NCBI GenBank assembly: GCA_029233965.1
Contig: JARGOP010000013.1
Location: 26,177 to 90,176 of the forward strand
DNA from: Verrucomicrobiales bacterium
GTDB taxonomy: Bacteria; Verrucomicrobiota; Verrucomicrobiia; Verrucomicrobiales; DEV007
DNA: 64,000 nucleotides
Direction of reading: 5' to 3'
Below are positions 16,500-25,208 of the stretch, piece after piece. Both the position numbers and the translations under genes were made by a program. Under the pieces are notes generated by a model. That model saw only the letters and a program-made list of their open reading frames with translations, did not search any database and was not told the DNA's origin. How positions within the stretch are numbered: the first letter of the stretch is position 1; each line of letters opens with the position of its first letter.

Positions 16500-18248
16500 A
16501 TGGCAAAGCAGAAAAAAATCGAACTCGACGGCGCACAGGCGCTCATTAAGACACTCGATAGCCTCGGTGTTGAATATGTCTTCGGATACTCGGGCGGTGC
16601 TGCTCTTCCTATCTTCGATGCGCTTGAAACGGTTGAGACGAACATGAAGTTTGTCCTCACCCGCCATGAGCAGGGGGCTTGTCACATGGCTGACGGCTAT
16701 GCCCGTGCCACCGGCAAGCCGGCCGTGGTTCTCGTGACTTCGGGACCCGGGGCGGGAAATACGATCACCGGTATCATGACGGCGCAGATGGACTCTGTCC
16801 CCATGATCATTGTGACAGGCCAGCAGGTGACCTGGATGCTGGGTAAAGACGCCTTTCAGGAGGCCGATATTTTCGGGATTACGATTCCGGTGGTGAAGCA
16901 CAATTATCTGGTTCGTGAAACGAATGACCTTCCGCGGATCGCCAAAGAGGCCTACCACATAGCGACAACCGGCCGTCCCGGTCCTGTTCTGATCGACGTT
17001 CCCAAGAACATCAGCCAGTCTCCATTCACGGCTGACTTTGACGACGAGCTTGCTGCGGAGCTCGATCTTCCGGGATACAAGCCGGAGAAGGCCATGGATG
17101 TCGATGAAGTGTCGATCGAGGAAGCGGCCCGTTTGATCAATCTTGCGAAGAAGCCGCTCATTCTTGCCGGTCATGGAGCCATGATTTCGGGCGCAGAGTC
17201 CGAGCTCATGGAAATCGCGAACAGGATGGAGTGTCCCGTTACGATGACTTTGCTCGGCAAAGGGGTCTTTCCGGAATCTCATCCGCTTTCTCTCGGGATG
17301 CTCGGGATGCACGGAACCGCCTACGCCAACAAAGCGATTTGTGAGTGTGACCTGATTTTCAATATCGGATCGCGGTTTGATGACCGGATCATCGGCCAGG
17401 CTGATAAGTTCGGTGCTCAGGCGAAGATTATCCACGTGGATATCGACATCGCCGAGATGGGTAAGATGATTGTCCCTGATGTTCAGGTGGTGGGCGACGC
17501 GAAGGCGGTTCTGCAAAAGCTCCTTCCCCTTGTGGAAAAGGCCGACCACGCCGACTGGCTCGAACATCTCAACGGATACAAAAAGAAGTTCCCCCTTGGT
17601 TACAAGAAGCAGGGAGGCCTTCGCATGCAGCAGGTTCTTGATGAGATCCACGATCTCACCGATGGAAATGCGATCATTTCGACGGACGTCGGTCAGCACC
17701 AGATGTGGGCGGCGCAGTTTTACACGAACGATGCCTCATTCAAGTGGCTCAGTTCAGGCGGTGCCGGCACCATGGGATTTGGTTTCCCGGCCGCGATCGG
17801 CGCCCAGTTTGCCTGCCCTGACGAGACCGTGATCTCGGTTTCCGGTGACGGAGGTTTCCAGATGACCCTTTGCGAACTTGCAACCGCAGTGATTCACAAG
17901 CTCCCGATCAAGATTCTCGTGCTGAATAATCACTATCTTGGCATGGTGCGCCAGTGGCAGGAACTCTTCTTCGAGAACCGTGAGAGCGGCGTGGATCTCG
18001 AGGGCAATCCTGACTTTGTAAAACTGGCGGAAGCCTACGGGGCGAAGGGGATCAATATCAAGCGTCCCGCAGATGTGCGGAAGAAACTCCAGGAAGCGCT
18101 CGACTACAATGACGGCCCTGTCGTCATTAATGCCGAGTGTATCAAGACGGACAACGTGTTCCCGATGATTCCTGCCGGTGCCGCCCTGGAAGACATGCTG
18201 ATCGAACCGCCGAAATACAAGATGGAGAAGCCAATTGGTTCAACCTGA
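16500..18248 (+). CDS. ilvB: Acetolactate synthase large subunit
   Basis: A 582-residue thiamine-diphosphate enzyme that condenses two pyruvates, or pyruvate and 2-oxobutyrate, in the first common step of branched-chain amino acid synthesis. The N-terminal pyrimidine-binding domain has GYSGGAALPIFDAL and the catalytic glutamate in RHEQGACHMADGYARA. The central domain is FAD-linked, and the C-terminal domain carries the ThDP motif from GDGGFQMTLCELAT to LVLNN. The start at 16500 (MAKQKKIELDGAQAL) is favoured over the longer frame. No Shine-Dalgarno precedes it, only a pyrimidine-rich ccttcctact. The small subunit gene follows after 125 bases. Confidence 0.96.
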   Translation: MAKQKKIELDGAQALIKTLDSLGVEYVFGYSGGAALPIFDALETVETNMKFVLTRHEQGACHMADGYARATGKPAVVLVTSGPGAGNTITGIMTAQMDSVPMIIVTGQQVTWMLGKDAFQEADIFGITIPVVKHNYLVRETNDLPRIAKEAYHIATTGRPGPVLIDVPKNISQSPFTADFDDELAAELDLPGYKPEKAMDVDEVSIEEAARLINLAKKPLILAGHGAMISGAESELMEIANRMECPVTMTLLGKGVFPESHPLSLGMLGMHGTAYANKAICECDLIFNIGSRFDDRIIGQADKFGAQAKIIHVDIDIAEMGKMIVPDVQVVGDAKAVLQKLLPLVEKADHADWLEHLNGYKKKFPLGYKKQGGLRMQQVLDEIHDLTDGNAIISTDVGQHQMWAAQFYTNDASFKWLSSGGAGTMGFGFPAAIGAQFACPDETVISVSGDGGFQMTLCELATAVIHKLPIKILVLNNHYLGMVRQWQELFFENRESGVDLEGNPDFVKLAEAYGAKGINIKRPADVRKKLQEALDYNDGPVVINAECIKTDNVFPMIPAGAALEDMLIEPPKYKMEKPIGST

Positions 18249-18373
18249 TTGCCACCGGCGATCCGGTTGAGAAGCAGAGGAGTCGAGTCGCAGAGAATGC
18301 TCTCGTTCCTCCCTCCGCTCTCACCCGGGAATTCACTACTTCTTTCCTACTTTACTTCTAAACTTCTCAAAAT

Positions 18374-18919
18374 ATGAGCCGGGCTATTACCACCACTGAC
18401 AAGAAGCCGATGCCGCGTCCCGACGTGATCGGTGGTCACACCTTGAGTATGTTCGTGAACAACCAACCGGGTGTTCTCATGCGAATCTGCCAGATTTTTG
18501 CGAGACGTGCCTACAACATTGATTCGCTTGTTGTTTCGCAGGGACGCGATCCACGCTTTTCGCGACTGACTTTGGGAATTAGCGGTGACCCTGCCGGTCT
18601 CTCACAGATTATTCTTCAGTGTGACAAGTTGATTGATGTCATTCACTGTTACGAGCATACGCCGGACGATTCCGTCACCCGCGAAATGGCACTGGTGAAA
18701 GTGGGCGTCGATGGTGGTGAGAAGCGCACGGAAGTCCTTCAAATTGTCGAGCACTTTGGCGGTAAGACCGTCGACATGAGCGAAGGCTCCATGATTGTTC
18801 GTGTCGAAGGTGCGAGCGAAAAGGTCGATGCGGCGATTCGTCTCCTCACCAACTATGATATCATCGAGACAGTCCGCACGGGAAAGGTCGTCATGGCCCG
18901 GGGTGAGCAGGCTACCTGA
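18374..18919 (+). CDS. ilvN: Acetolactate synthase small (regulatory) subunit
   Basis: A 181-residue regulatory subunit. The ACT domain lies at about residues 22-95 (HTLSMFVNNQPGVLMRICQIFARRAYNIDSL), followed by the C-terminal half that contacts IlvB (ALVKVGVDGGEKRTEVLQIVEHFGGKTVDMSEGSMIVRV). It confers feedback inhibition by valine in characterised members. The leader before its ATG is pyrimidine-rich with no Shine-Dalgarno, as for ilvB. A strong terminator 34 bases downstream ends the transcript, supporting an ilvB-ilvN operon. Confidence 0.95.
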   Translation: MSRAITTTDKKPMPRPDVIGGHTLSMFVNNQPGVLMRICQIFARRAYNIDSLVVSQGRDPRFSRLTLGISGDPAGLSQIILQCDKLIDVIHCYEHTPDDSVTREMALVKVGVDGGEKRTEVLQIVEHFGGKTVDMSEGSMIVRVEGASEKVDAAIRLLTNYDIIETVRTGKVVMARGEQAT

Positions 18920-18952
18920 TTTCCCGGGCGAGAGAGATCAGTTCAGACTTCG

Positions 18953-18978
18953 GACGGAGCTTCGGCTCCGTCTTTTTT
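18953..18978 (+). terminator. Rho-independent terminator of ilvBN
   Basis: Perfect 8-bp stem GACGGAGC/GCTCCGTC (18953-18960 and 18965-18972) with a stable TTCG tetraloop and six T residues at 18973-18978. It is the clearest terminator in the window. Confidence 0.92.
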
Positions 18979-19040
18979 CGGCTCGGAAAGAGTTGCTCCG
19001 GGGGGGGATCCCCAAACCACGATGTCCTGCGGAATTATCC

Positions 19041-19493
19041 TCATTGATTACCGACATCCCAAAGGCCATCGCCCGGGGAGCCTGAAGGATCATAAACGGT
19101 GTCACCACTGAGGAAGACCGGCGGCATGGTCGTAATTCGAATCGTGAGCGGACTGCCATCGAGCGAATCTATCTTGGGCAGGGCGTTTCCGCTGGGCAGA
19201 TAGGGTAGAATCAAACTGGTTTCCAGCATCTCCGCAGACTTGGTGGGGTGATCTGCGAGGTAGAGCCGCTGGGCCGCGTAGATGGAACGCAGCTCGATTC
19301 CGGCCGATTTCCCTTTGCGCCATGAGCTAAGGTTTTGATAAGAAACTATCCCAACGGTCGAGAGCGCAACGAGGATGGAAATGACGAGGGTTATTTCGAT
19401 CAGCGACAACCCACTGGTTACCCTTCGTTCAGCTTTGCTGGACGGTCTTCCCTGGAGGGCGGATGCGGTAGAGTGATTCTTCGGGTTGTCCAT
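19041..19493 (-). CDS. Type IV pilin-like / pseudopilin protein
   Basis: A 150-residue protein with a class III prepilin signal: leader of 28 residues ending Gly28, then LSLIEITLVISILVALSTVG with Glu at mature position 5. The leader is unusually long and position 1 is Leu rather than Phe. The rest is a small globular head ending DPSGSPGDGLWDVGNQ, reminiscent of GspG-like or Verrucomicrobial cassette pseudopilins. It should be inserted in the inner membrane and cleaved by a prepilin peptidase, which is not encoded in the window. It is the last minus-strand gene of the pilus/secretion locus, cut off from it by 930 bases containing transposase remains, so it may have its own promoter. Confidence 0.85.
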   Translation of the reverse strand: MDNPKNHSTASALQGRPSSKAERRVTSGLSLIEITLVISILVALSTVGIVSYQNLSSWRKGKSAGIELRSIYAAQRLYLADHPTKSAEMLETSLILPYLPSGNALPKIDSLDGSPLTIRITTMPPVFLSGDTVYDPSGSPGDGLWDVGNQ

Positions 19494-19682
19494 GCGCCCC
19501 TAAACTTATCGGCTAAGCATCACTGTAATCAATCCTGATCTCACGAAATCCAACTTGTATTTGTCGTTGGCCCGAAAGTCCAGGTATCGGGGCATGAATG
19601 TAAAGCCGAATCCTGCAAATTGTTGATATTGAGGAGTTTGCGATAAATTAAATCCGATTTTGTTTGACGGATAGAAGGCTGG

Positions 19683-20148
19683 CGAACGCGGCTTTCTCTG
19701 CCAGATACGATAGCTTTCGATGCACTCACCAACGCACCATTATCCAGGTTCCTGCTCACCCTTGCAACCCAAATCAGGTTCGTTGTCCGGAAGCCTCGCA
19801 AGATCAATCCCGGTGATCTGTTTCGATCCGTTCTTCTCGCGGTGGCCGAAAATATGCCTACTGTCGAGGTATCGCCGGAATCCTCTCCGCCCTCTCCGGG
19901 GAGTCGCTTACCCGCCGGGCCGTCTTCAAGTGACTGGCGCAGGATTCGGCGGTAGACTTTTTTGCGGCTTTCCAGGAAGTTCTCCGTGAACAGACCCGGC
20001 GCTTTATCGACCCTCAAGGTAAGGCAACCCTGAAAAAACGGAGACCGTTTTCGGGTGTATCATCATCGAAGACGGTAGTGTGATTCCGCTGAGGTGCCAT
20101 GGGTATTCGGACCACCAGTATTTTATTTTGGCAGTTGTGATAGGGTAA
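19683..20148 (+). pseudogene. Eroded IS4-type transposase, N-terminal part
   Basis: No intact frame exists, but three successive segments read like the beginning of an IS4-family transposase. 19683-19860 (one frame) encodes FDALTNAPLSRFLLTLATQI and RFVVRKPRKINPGDLFRSVL. From 19859 a second frame gives GILSALSGESLTRRAVFK, then an in-frame TGA at 19931-19933, then DSAVDFFAAFQEVLREQTRR. A third frame near 20055-20148 gives IIIEDGSVIPL, matching the region of the first catalytic aspartate. Two frameshifts and a stop make it non-functional. The catalytic C-terminal part is not recognisable; 20149-20423 and 19494-19682 hold nothing I can identify. Family assignment is from remembered motif patterns. 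Confidence 0.55.
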
Positions 20149-20423
20149 GTTTGTTCGACCGCAGAGGGTGTCCGGTATCCCGGCGAGGAGCGTTCGTGTT
20201 TCGTGCTACCGCAGGTTTCTATACATTCGAAGAGTGAGCTCCGGACATCCTTGGGCGTTTCGAAAAACCTTCCGTTTGTATTATCGTCTCCTGCATTCCG
20301 TAATTCCCGGTGGAGGTTCAGTCCCCGGAATCACAGTTGATTTTGTCCGTATCAGCCCGGATTCCCCTCGCGTTCAAAGGACACGCAGGGGAAGGGGGGC
20401 GCATCAGTGGAAATCCGGTCGGT

Positions 20424-22403
20424 TCAGGGATGAACTTCTTCGATCATCACCAGCCAGTGGAGAAAGTGGATCGGGGGAATCGCAGCCGGAGACGCCGCTG
20501 AAAAAAGTTCTGCCGAAGTGATATCCGCACCGATATCATCGTCGTCTGCGCCTTTAAAATCGAGGGGCGAGCGGTTCGAGTCAGTGCTTTCACTCATCGC
20601 ATTAATTCGCCCTGAAAGATGCACCGGGGTCGGGACGTTAAGCTGTTCCCCGAAACGCTTTTCCGGGGAAAAAATGGCGACGGGCGGGAAAAAAGATTCC
20701 CCCTCGGGGAGGCCACTTCCGGCCGGCACCGCCGTTGGAACCTGGTTAAAACTTTCCAGTAGATAGACACGTGCGGGTGTAACAATGGCAAATCCTTGAG
20801 TGAAATCAGTGAAATCAGCGCATTGGCGCAAGGCAACGGCTAACTGATCTGGCTGTGAGGGTATCGTTGGAGTAATGACTTCCGGTGATGTCGCGTCGTG
20901 CTCAATGAGCAGGGAGTGGTTGACATCAACCGACGCCGCATCCGTGAGGGTCAGGAGAAAAGAGGGAAACAGTTCCGGCAGTACGACAAGGGCGTGACGC
21001 CCGTTTTCGAGAATCTCCGTTTCGAAGGGAATCGACGGGTCTTCTCCGGCGAGTGGTGGATTCCAGTTTTCACCGCGCTCAAGAAGATGCGTGCGGCGCA
21101 GACCGGTGTTATCAAGATAGGAAAACTCAACCGCCGTGGGAAGCTGAGAAGAGGGTGCGACTGCCTTGATCCGGGCAATCATGGCGGCTTGATTCGCACC
21201 GCGGGCATAATCATCCCATCCTACGGGACTGACCCTGTTGGCAGGATCAGTGCTCTCGGAACGGTAGAGGAAGTCCGTTCCCGCCATAACATCCACAAAA
21301 AGCGAGCGTGCCTTCTCGCTACCGGAAGTCGAGGCTGCGTAAAAGTCTACCTGCGTTTGCCGCTCGCGCGCTTCGCGAATCCCGAGATCGTCGAAGCCTT
21401 CGAAAAGGGATTCTCCCCCCACGGAAGTAGGTGCCGCCAGTGAAATCGAGCGTCGTGCCGCAAGTGATCCCGAGGCTGCACTGAAAGGACCAATCGCTTC
21501 CAGATCAGCCCCGTAGACAGGCCCTTCAACGTTTATGCTACTCCAGTTCGTCCCATCGGCGTGGCGTCCCAAATGAAGTCTTCCTGAGGCGGCAAGAGGA
21601 ATCTGTGAGGGGATTTCATAGATGGAGAGCACAAAATTACGTTCCAAAACCTCATCCCGTCCCGGGTTAATGCGAGTGCGCAGCGTGAAAACCCACCAAT
21701 TTCTCTTGGCCACAAAAAGCGAGCCGGGAGCACAATATCCGAAGCGGATCTGCGGATAAGTGAGAAGATTGTAGCGGGAATGAAGCGATGCTGAGAGCGA
21801 AAGCCCCTTCTCGTCGAGAGGGTGGTAGGTTTTTTCCGGGGAGATGAGAGGAATGCTCGCATCGGCGGCAACGAGGGCAGAAGGCAGATTTAAGCTCGCC
21901 GGCAGTTTCTCGGAGAGACCTGTGCTACTGATCAGATTCAAATTGGCCAGGTTCCCGGGGAGGACAAGGCCGTCTCCGGCAGGTGCTCCCACCGAGAAGT
22001 TATCGTTGAATCCGCTGGAGGCGGTATTCGCGGAGATTCCGACGAGACCGAGGGAGGCGGTCATCTCGGCGTCGAGAACTTCCCTGCTGTTGGAAAGTTC
22101 GATAGCGTCCTCAAATATTGACGCCCATGTGTAGGTCTCTGAAGATGATCCGCTGCCTTGCCGCATCGCGCCCATGGCACGGTTGGGGATAAGGTGGATA
22201 AGGGCTGCCAGGAAAGCATCCTCCCTTTGAGTGTAGTCCTGACGAAGCTGAGCCATTGACTGTGTCGAGGCCGACCTCAGGGAAACCAGAAAACTTCCCC
22301 CGAGAAGGGCAAGGAGAAAAGCGGAAGTTCCGACAACCATGAGAACGGTCGAGGCACCCCGCTGCGACGAGTTCGTTTTCTTTGAATTCAAGATGGTCAT
22401 CAT
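20424..22403 (-). CDS. Large membrane-anchored protein of the pilus-like locus, unknown
   Basis: About 659 residues. After a short basic start (MMTILNSKKTNSSQRG) comes one N-terminal membrane helix (ASTVLMVVGTSAFLLALLGGSFLVSL), then polar helix and a long beta-rich exterior. The N-terminal arrangement recalls PilX-type minor pilins and the large 'cassette A' proteins described in Verrucomicrobia; this is similarity of layout, not a demonstrated match. An upstream in-frame start at 22490 would overlap the pseudopilin gene deeply, so 22403, just after that gene's stop, is preferred. It follows two pseudopilin genes in the same transcript. I infer a tip or cargo component of the filament. No catalytic motif is visible. 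Confidence 0.72.
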   Translation of the reverse strand: MMTILNSKKTNSSQRGASTVLMVVGTSAFLLALLGGSFLVSLRSASTQSMAQLRQDYTQREDAFLAALIHLIPNRAMGAMRQGSGSSSETYTWASIFEDAIELSNSREVLDAEMTASLGLVGISANTASSGFNDNFSVGAPAGDGLVLPGNLANLNLISSTGLSEKLPASLNLPSALVAADASIPLISPEKTYHPLDEKGLSLSASLHSRYNLLTYPQIRFGYCAPGSLFVAKRNWWVFTLRTRINPGRDEVLERNFVLSIYEIPSQIPLAASGRLHLGRHADGTNWSSINVEGPVYGADLEAIGPFSAASGSLAARRSISLAAPTSVGGESLFEGFDDLGIREARERQTQVDFYAASTSGSEKARSLFVDVMAGTDFLYRSESTDPANRVSPVGWDDYARGANQAAMIARIKAVAPSSQLPTAVEFSYLDNTGLRRTHLLERGENWNPPLAGEDPSIPFETEILENGRHALVVLPELFPSFLLTLTDAASVDVNHSLLIEHDATSPEVITPTIPSQPDQLAVALRQCADFTDFTQGFAIVTPARVYLLESFNQVPTAVPAGSGLPEGESFFPPVAIFSPEKRFGEQLNVPTPVHLSGRINAMSESTDSNRSPLDFKGADDDDIGADITSAELFSAASPAAIPPIHFLHWLVMIEEVHP

Positions 22404-22419
22404 ACGGTGATTCAAAGCG

Positions 22420-22947
22420 TCAGTCCGGGTTGCCACTGTAGGTGATCTCGGAGCCTGCTTCATCCTGAAGCGTAATTGAAAGAATTCCACTCAGGTTGGA
22501 AAATCGAACGGTAGTGGGGACGTGACTTATCGTCCATGAAGGCTCGCTCGGGACGCCGCCCAGAGGGCTCTCCAGGTAGTAGTGGATACCTCTTTCCCCG
22601 TTGGGACCCGGGCCCAGAATAGCTCGCCGAATCGATCCATCAGGTTGGAAAAAACGAAGTTGCAGAGCCGAACCTGACGAGTCGGGTGACGGTTCCCCGG
22701 CGATCGCGGAGGTCAGATCGGTATGAATTCGGTAGGAATCGGCCCGACTTATGATCGCCGCAAAGAGGGTATTAATCTGCGGCGCCTCATCACGCAAAAA
22801 CTGAAAGTCGGCGATACGGCGGGAAAATTCGATTTGTTGTCCGATCAGAGCAAGTAATCCCACTGCAAGCCCCAGGGAAATCGAAATGGCCATGGCCATT
22901 TCGATAAGCGTGAATGCGAGTATATGGTTTTTTCTTCGAATCTTCAT
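22420..22947 (-). CDS. Pseudopilin (GspJ/minor pilin-like)
   Basis: A 175-residue prepilin-like protein: an 11-residue basic leader ending Ala11, then FTLIEMAMAISISLGLAVGLLALIG with Glu at mature position 5. Alanine rather than glycine precedes the cleavage site. The soluble domain starts with a polar helix (QIEFSRRIADFQFLRDEAPQINTLF) and continues as beta strands, as in minor pseudopilins of the GspJ type. The start overlaps the stop of the upstream pseudopilin gene by four bases, and its stop lies 16 bases before the large unknown gene, so the three are probably co-translated. Confidence 0.82.
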   Translation of the reverse strand: MKIRRKNHILAFTLIEMAMAISISLGLAVGLLALIGQQIEFSRRIADFQFLRDEAPQINTLFAAIISRADSYRIHTDLTSAIAGEPSPDSSGSALQLRFFQPDGSIRRAILGPGPNGERGIHYYLESPLGGVPSEPSWTISHVPTTVRFSNLSGILSITLQDEAGSEITYSGNPD

Positions 22948-23498
22948 CGCACTCTGAGAATGGTTCGCGCTTTGTGATAATCACGTCCTGCGACACGATA
23001 GGAGATAACGGAACGCGCTTTCCAGGCCTCGGTGCGCGCCGGATTCGTTAGGAGGGTACCGCTACCACCGGCCAGATCGAGATTATTAGGATCAGGTTCG
23101 CGAAAACGAACAAGAGATGCACGAATCTCGCGCCCGCCCGGATAACGTCCTATCGCCACCTCTGTTTCGGAAAATTCGGGATACAGCGGCCAGGGAGACT
23201 CCGTTGAAACAAGTTCTGAAAAGGGGAGGCGAGAGGCCAGGGCTGTTTCGTGGGAAAGATAGGCGTCGGTCAGCGACTGCATCGCCGCCCACGATTGCAT
23301 AGAGGATATCTGAATCGAGACTTTTAAGAGTATCACAGACAGCGCAGTCAAAAGCGCCATGGCCAGCGTGATCTCGACGAGGGAGAAAGCCCGCTGTCTA
23401 TCCCTATTGCGGAACGATCTGTTCAGGGTGATCGAGGCGCACTGTGCAGAGATAGTAGAACGGGGATCAGTTGACCGTGTTGAGAGTTCCGTTGACAC
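22944..23498 (-). CDS. Pseudopilin (GspI-like)
   Basis: Up to 184 residues. The prepilin motif is RAFSLVEITLAMALLTALSVILL, with Ala before the cleavage point and Glu at mature position 5, followed by a polar helix and a small beta-rich head. From the GTG at 23496-23498 the leader would be 37 residues, long for a prepilin. That start lies inside the preceding gene (32-base overlap), so the true start may be another codon closer to the motif; I see no in-frame ATG there. Together with the next gene it forms a pseudopilin pair of the I/J kind, which in type II secretion cap the pseudopilus. Confidence 0.78.
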   Translation of the reverse strand: MSTELSTRSTDPRSTISAQCASITLNRSFRNRDRQRAFSLVEITLAMALLTALSVILLKVSIQISSMQSWAAMQSLTDAYLSHETALASRLPFSELVSTESPWPLYPEFSETEVAIGRYPGGREIRASLVRFREPDPNNLDLAGGSGTLLTNPARTEAWKARSVISYRVAGRDYHKARTILRVR

Positions 23499-24486
23499 GA
23501 ATCGTACGATCGATTTCGATGGTTAGATGTTGTAGTCTCTCCGCGCCAAAGGGTGTCACAGTAACTACCTCAAAAGTCCATAAGCCATCCTCCCGGATGA
23601 CGGAGTCAAGATCCTTAATCTGCAGAGTCTCGTTTTGAGGAACGGATCCGTCTACGAGGACAGAAGAACCTGGAACTACGATTCCTTCAGTACCGAGGAC
23701 AGGCGGCCCCTTGTAGGCTTGGAGGTAAGTCCATGAGTCGGGGTAAAGGTCCACGTATTCAATCGAGAGATCGGGGAGGGCACCTTTAATGACCTGGCCA
23801 TTGACGAGCCCTTCGAGCGAGTGGGTGGTCATCGGCCAGACTTGGAGCGTCACGGAGTCGAGAAGCGACTCGGGAGCCTGATAATCCTCCAGCGAGAAGA
23901 CTGAGAAACGTTCCTCGCCGCGGATTTTAGTCCGGTCGGCACCGGGGATGCCATTCACCGGGTAAGCGAAGGAGTGTATTCCATTGTCTGTGACAGTCCC
24001 CTGAGATAGGAGATTTGCCAGGTCACGGTCAATTTCCGTGCCGATGGACTGCTCCGGATAAGCCTGGGCGTGTCTCAAGAGTTTCACGGAACGCGCCGCT
24101 GGAGGGGCCGCCGGGTCTGAGGAAAGTCCTACTATATCCACTTCGACGGAGAAGGGCCGGTCTGCCCGGGTTCTGGGGACGGTTTCATAGGGGTCCTCGG
24201 AAATGATGCGGACGGTGGAAACGGGAATGTAGGAATTAACGTAGGTGGAATCGAGGAGATAGCTCGTGAGAGGAGCGTTCCGAATCGACCAAAGCTCGAA
24301 GCGCGCCCCATAAGGATTAATTTCCAGGGGGGATTGAATCTGGCCGGACTGAGCAACGCTTACATCCCACTCCAGATTATCCGGCATTTGGATCTGGCGG
24401 ATAAAGAAGACGTAGTCACTTCCGGAAACCTCGCGGAGTGGAGCACAGACGCAAAAAAGCAGGAGGGTAATGATCGCGTTCTTCAT
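23467..24486 (-). CDS. Exported protein of unknown function
   Basis: A 339-residue protein with a clear signal peptide (MKNAIITLLLFCVCAPLREVSGSD) and a beta-strand-rich body without cysteine pairs, transmembrane segments or catalytic motifs. The C-terminal 100 residues (VVPGSSVLVDGSVPQNETLQ, LWTFEVVTVTPFGAERLQHL) look like an immunoglobulin-like strand pattern. It lies between another exported unknown and the pseudopilin pair, so it is likely a periplasmic or surface accessory of the pilus-like machine. I do not recognise the family. Confidence 0.7.
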   Translation of the reverse strand: MKNAIITLLLFCVCAPLREVSGSDYVFFIRQIQMPDNLEWDVSVAQSGQIQSPLEINPYGARFELWSIRNAPLTSYLLDSTYVNSYIPVSTVRIISEDPYETVPRTRADRPFSVEVDIVGLSSDPAAPPAARSVKLLRHAQAYPEQSIGTEIDRDLANLLSQGTVTDNGIHSFAYPVNGIPGADRTKIRGEERFSVFSLEDYQAPESLLDSVTLQVWPMTTHSLEGLVNGQVIKGALPDLSIEYVDLYPDSWTYLQAYKGPPVLGTEGIVVPGSSVLVDGSVPQNETLQIKDLDSVIREDGLWTFEVVTVTPFGAERLQHLTIEIDRTIRVNGTLNTVN

Positions 24487-24495
24487 TCTTTCACT

Positions 24496-25140
24496 TCAAG
24501 GCTGGGCAGTAACACTGGGACCGCCGGGGTCGGGCTTGGTCCGGAGAGTGGATTCACCGGAGCGCTCCCCGTCGCCGGATTCCTCAGTGAAGGCAGTTGG
24601 AAGCACGGAGATTGGACCGCCCTTGTAGGTGGCGATGATAATTTTGCCGCTGGAGCGCAGGGCGTTTCTCTCTTCAGCGGAAAACGGAGTCTTGCCCAGG
24701 GCCCGTTCGCGGGTAACCGGCTCGGCGTGAAGCCAGGACCGGTTTACCTCAAAGAATTTCGACCATGGCTGAAACTCGGCACCGTCCTTGGTTCCTACGC
24801 GGCTCTCGAGAGCTTCCGGGAGGTGCAGCACTGACCGTTTCGGGACAAGGGTCATCAAACCGCCGTGATTCAGCACGGTAGACTCGGCGATAAGATCACG
24901 ACCGTGCATTCCCCGGGAAGGATCTGAACCGGGATTCCCGGGCGGCACCAGCTTGCGAATCGGATCGTGCTGCCTGGCGTGGCGAAGCCGGTTGGAGAGC
25001 TCCTCGGCGGAGACAGGCTCTGACATGACCGGCGACCCGGTCTTTTGGCCAGTTACCTCCTGCGCCATCGTAAGCGGCAAAAAAGCCATGTCCCCCAATA
25101 AAAAGGCCAGGACCAAGGCGGCAGCGAAATGTATCTTCAT
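24496..25140 (-). CDS. Exported protein of unknown function
   Basis: A 214-residue protein with a signal peptide (MKIHFAAALVLAFLLGDMAFLPLTMAQ). The mature part is charged and proline/glycine rich, with predicted short helices (SAEELSNRLRHARQHDPIRK) and a strand segment (GKIIIATYKGGPISVLP). No conserved motif is evident. Its stop is 9 bases before the next exported gene, indicating one operon. Probably a small periplasmic accessory of the same locus; function unknown. Confidence 0.65.
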   Translation of the reverse strand: MKIHFAAALVLAFLLGDMAFLPLTMAQEVTGQKTGSPVMSEPVSAEELSNRLRHARQHDPIRKLVPPGNPGSDPSRGMHGRDLIAESTVLNHGGLMTLVPKRSVLHLPEALESRVGTKDGAEFQPWSKFFEVNRSWLHAEPVTRERALGKTPFSAEERNALRSSGKIIIATYKGGPISVLPTAFTEESGDGERSGESTLRTKPDPGGPSVTAQP

Positions 25141-25208
25141 CGGGACTGATCGGTGGCTGTGCGGACGGTGGTGGAGACGGGCGCTGCTTTTCTCACAAGG
25201 AAAAATGT

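Noticed and set aside
16308..17699. 463-codon minus-strand ORF over ilvB
   Set aside because: It is antisense to a conserved gene with all ThDP-enzyme motifs; its translation is Arg/His-rich and has no domain.
19541..20017. 158-codon minus-strand ORF
   Set aside because: The plus strand carries transposase-like segments here; the minus product is Arg/Ser-rich with no motif.
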